A stretch of DNA of 5,776 nucleotides, from NCBI GenBank assembly GCA_009780795.1, contig WQZJ01000074.1, positions 1-5,776 on the forward strand, written 5' to 3'. The DNA comes from Methanomassiliicoccaceae archaeon. Lineage in GTDB: Archaea; Thermoplasmatota; Thermoplasmata; Methanomassiliicoccales; Methanomethylophilaceae. The notes under the pieces were generated by a model. That model saw only the letters and a program-made list of their open reading frames with translations, was not told where the DNA came from and searched no databases. The position numbers and the translations under genes are program-made. Of the stretch, positions 4,985 to 5,776 are shown in pieces. Numbering within the stretch: position 1 is the first letter of the stretch; each line of letters starts with the position of its first letter.

Positions 4985-5387
4985 TCACATTTTGTATCTC
5001 GAAGCGTCAAAGTCAGGCAGGGAGTTACCTGAGGTCAAAACGCCGGCGTTCTGAAAAACCGCACTGACAGCATCATAGATGCCGGTGTAAATGCTATTCG
5101 CCTGACCCAGGCCTATAAGGCCGCCTGAAAGCCCGCTGGTGCCCTCTGTAAGTGTGATGGTATGCCCTTCAGAGTTAGCCTGACATTTTATTTGCAACTT
5201 CACATGACGCCCTTTTTTTACCGGCAAACGCACCTAGAACAACGGACTTGCCTGAGGATCCTCTTTCAGCATCGGCAGACCATTCATCGATCCGCGTCAC
5301 GGTAAAGCCTTGATCCGTAAGAACTCCGTAAACAATATCTCGTGCCGCGGTCAGGTCTCCATTCACCAAGCAACGGTATCCTTTCAT
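4985..5387 (-). pseudogene. Frameshifted second copy of the duplicated small gene
   Basis: The first frame starts MKGYRCLVNGDLTAARD at ATG 5387, with GGGGAG (5399-5394) 6 nt upstream, and matches the intact copy through GAFAGKK. The homologous frame then continues as KKGRHVKLQIKCQ and runs to the stop at 4985, ending LPDFDASRYKM instead of the intact copy's NFLD. The frames meet at a run of seven A (minus strand, 5219-5213) where the intact copy has AAGAAG. One extra A explains the shift; without it the gene would encode 133 aa. Every other part looks under constraint, including the WSADAERGSSG and GTSGLSGGLIGLGQA blocks, so the shift is recent, is bypassed by slippage, or is a homopolymer sequencing error. 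An in-frame GTG at 5429 is an alternative start. Confidence 0.75.
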
Positions 5388-5433
5388 GTCATTCTCCCCT
5401 TCTGAAACAGAGGTATATGCCACAGGCACATAC

Positions 5434-5442
5434 CTATATATC
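5434..5442 (-). promoter_or_regulatory. TATA-like box of the frameshifted copy
   Basis: Minus-strand GATATATAG predicts a transcript start near 5412, giving a leader of about 25 nt with the GGGGAG SD before ATG 5387. This box is not present at the same place in the left copy, so the two copies may differ in their promoters. A second AT-rich box (CTTAATATTC, 5466-5457) is farther upstream. Confidence 0.4.
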
Positions 5443-5595
5443 GGATGCCCGCTGAAGAATATTAAGTCTGATGCCCCTCAGTTTTGCATTTAAAGTTCCG
5501 GTAGCACTCAAGGTCATTATTCGATACCGCCTTGGATGCGGATCACCGTTTTCAGATGCAGGTCAGACCTTAGGTGCAAAGCCAAAAATCGTGTC

Positions 5596-5775
5596 CTAAG
5601 CATCGACCTCGTGAACGCCTATGCTCAGTAACACATCCTGATTTTTAAGATCTCTCAGGAAAACGTTGACGGGAACGTCATAATCAAGGGACTGATGAGG
5701 CCTTTCCGTATTGTAGAATTCCATCCAGTCCATCAGCACCCGTCGACGATCTTCTATTGAACGTATCTTTCCAAG
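5596..5775 (-). CDS. IS transposase (rve/DDE integrase type), C-terminal end only
   Basis: An open frame enters from the right edge and ends at TAG (5598-5596), giving 59 residues. It contains DWMEFYNTERPHQSLDY, the 'YNxxRPHxSL' signature at the C-terminus of integrase-core transposases of the IS3 and IS481 kinds. The usual 'TP' that follows is replaced by DVPVNVF. The catalytic D, D and E residues lie beyond the window, so activity cannot be judged. The element end should lie below 5596, but without the other end I cannot identify its terminal inverted repeat. A weak CTTAGG...CCTAAG repeat (5569-5574, 5595-5600) surrounds the stop. Confidence 0.85.
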   Translation of the reverse strand, partial: LGKIRSIEDRRRVLMDWMEFYNTERPHQSLDYDVPVNVFLRDLKNQDVLLSIGVHEVDA

Positions 5776-5776
5776 G

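Larger units (their letters stand above)
4473..5510. repeat. Tandem duplication, unit about 533-540 bp, two diverged copies
   Basis: The right copy (about 4985-5510) repeats the left one (about 4473-4975). The match covers the whole coding region, the SD (GAAGGGG), the 5' segment AGGTATGTGCC, the upstream word GGGCATCC, and a short AGTTCC--TAGCAC match still farther upstream (4961-4974 and 5494-5507). Divergence is moderate, so the event is not recent. The right end lies close to an insertion-sequence transposase remnant. Confidence 0.8.

Overview
The window looks like an accessory stretch of an archaeal chromosome. Three signs point that way: AT-rich TATA/BRE-like promoter boxes sit about 25 nt before likely transcript starts; several genes have strong Shine-Dalgarno (SD) sites; and the homoserine dehydrogenase is the short form without an ACT domain. 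A moderate-GC member of the Thermoplasmata, such as the host-associated Methanomassiliicoccales, would fit, but no marker gene in the window proves it.

Layout. Positions 1-279 (minus) hold the N-terminal part of an uncharacterised protein that runs off the left edge. Positions 280-600 are a divergent promoter region carrying a solo hairpin that resembles an IS200/IS605 transposon end. Positions 675-1308 (plus) hold two overlapping genes that share an N-terminal VFETNS-S--H motif; the second is very short. Positions 1350-1775 (minus) encode a GNAT acetyltransferase, with a possible 33-aa ORF coupled to its start. Positions 1892-2536 (plus) encode a phage-type protein with a possible zinc-binding N-terminus. 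Positions 2569-3540 (minus) encode homoserine dehydrogenase (hom), the only clear housekeeping gene; its stop codon lies inside a 9-bp inverted repeat. Positions 3770-4312 (minus) encode a membrane-anchored or exported protein starting at TTG. Positions 4473-5387 (minus) are a tandem duplication of a small uncharacterised gene: the left copy is intact and the right copy is frameshifted in a run of seven A. Positions 5596-5775 (minus) are the C-terminal end of a DDE-type insertion-sequence transposase that enters from the right edge.

The genes do not form an obvious pathway. Hom catalyses a step common to threonine and methionine synthesis. Around it are orphan, phage-like, duplicated and mobile-element sequences. 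I see no CRISPR array, rRNA, tRNA or recognisable defence system. The best leads are the paired FETNS proteins, the tandem duplication with its A7 frameshift and periodic 5' divergence, and the solo transposon-end hairpin.
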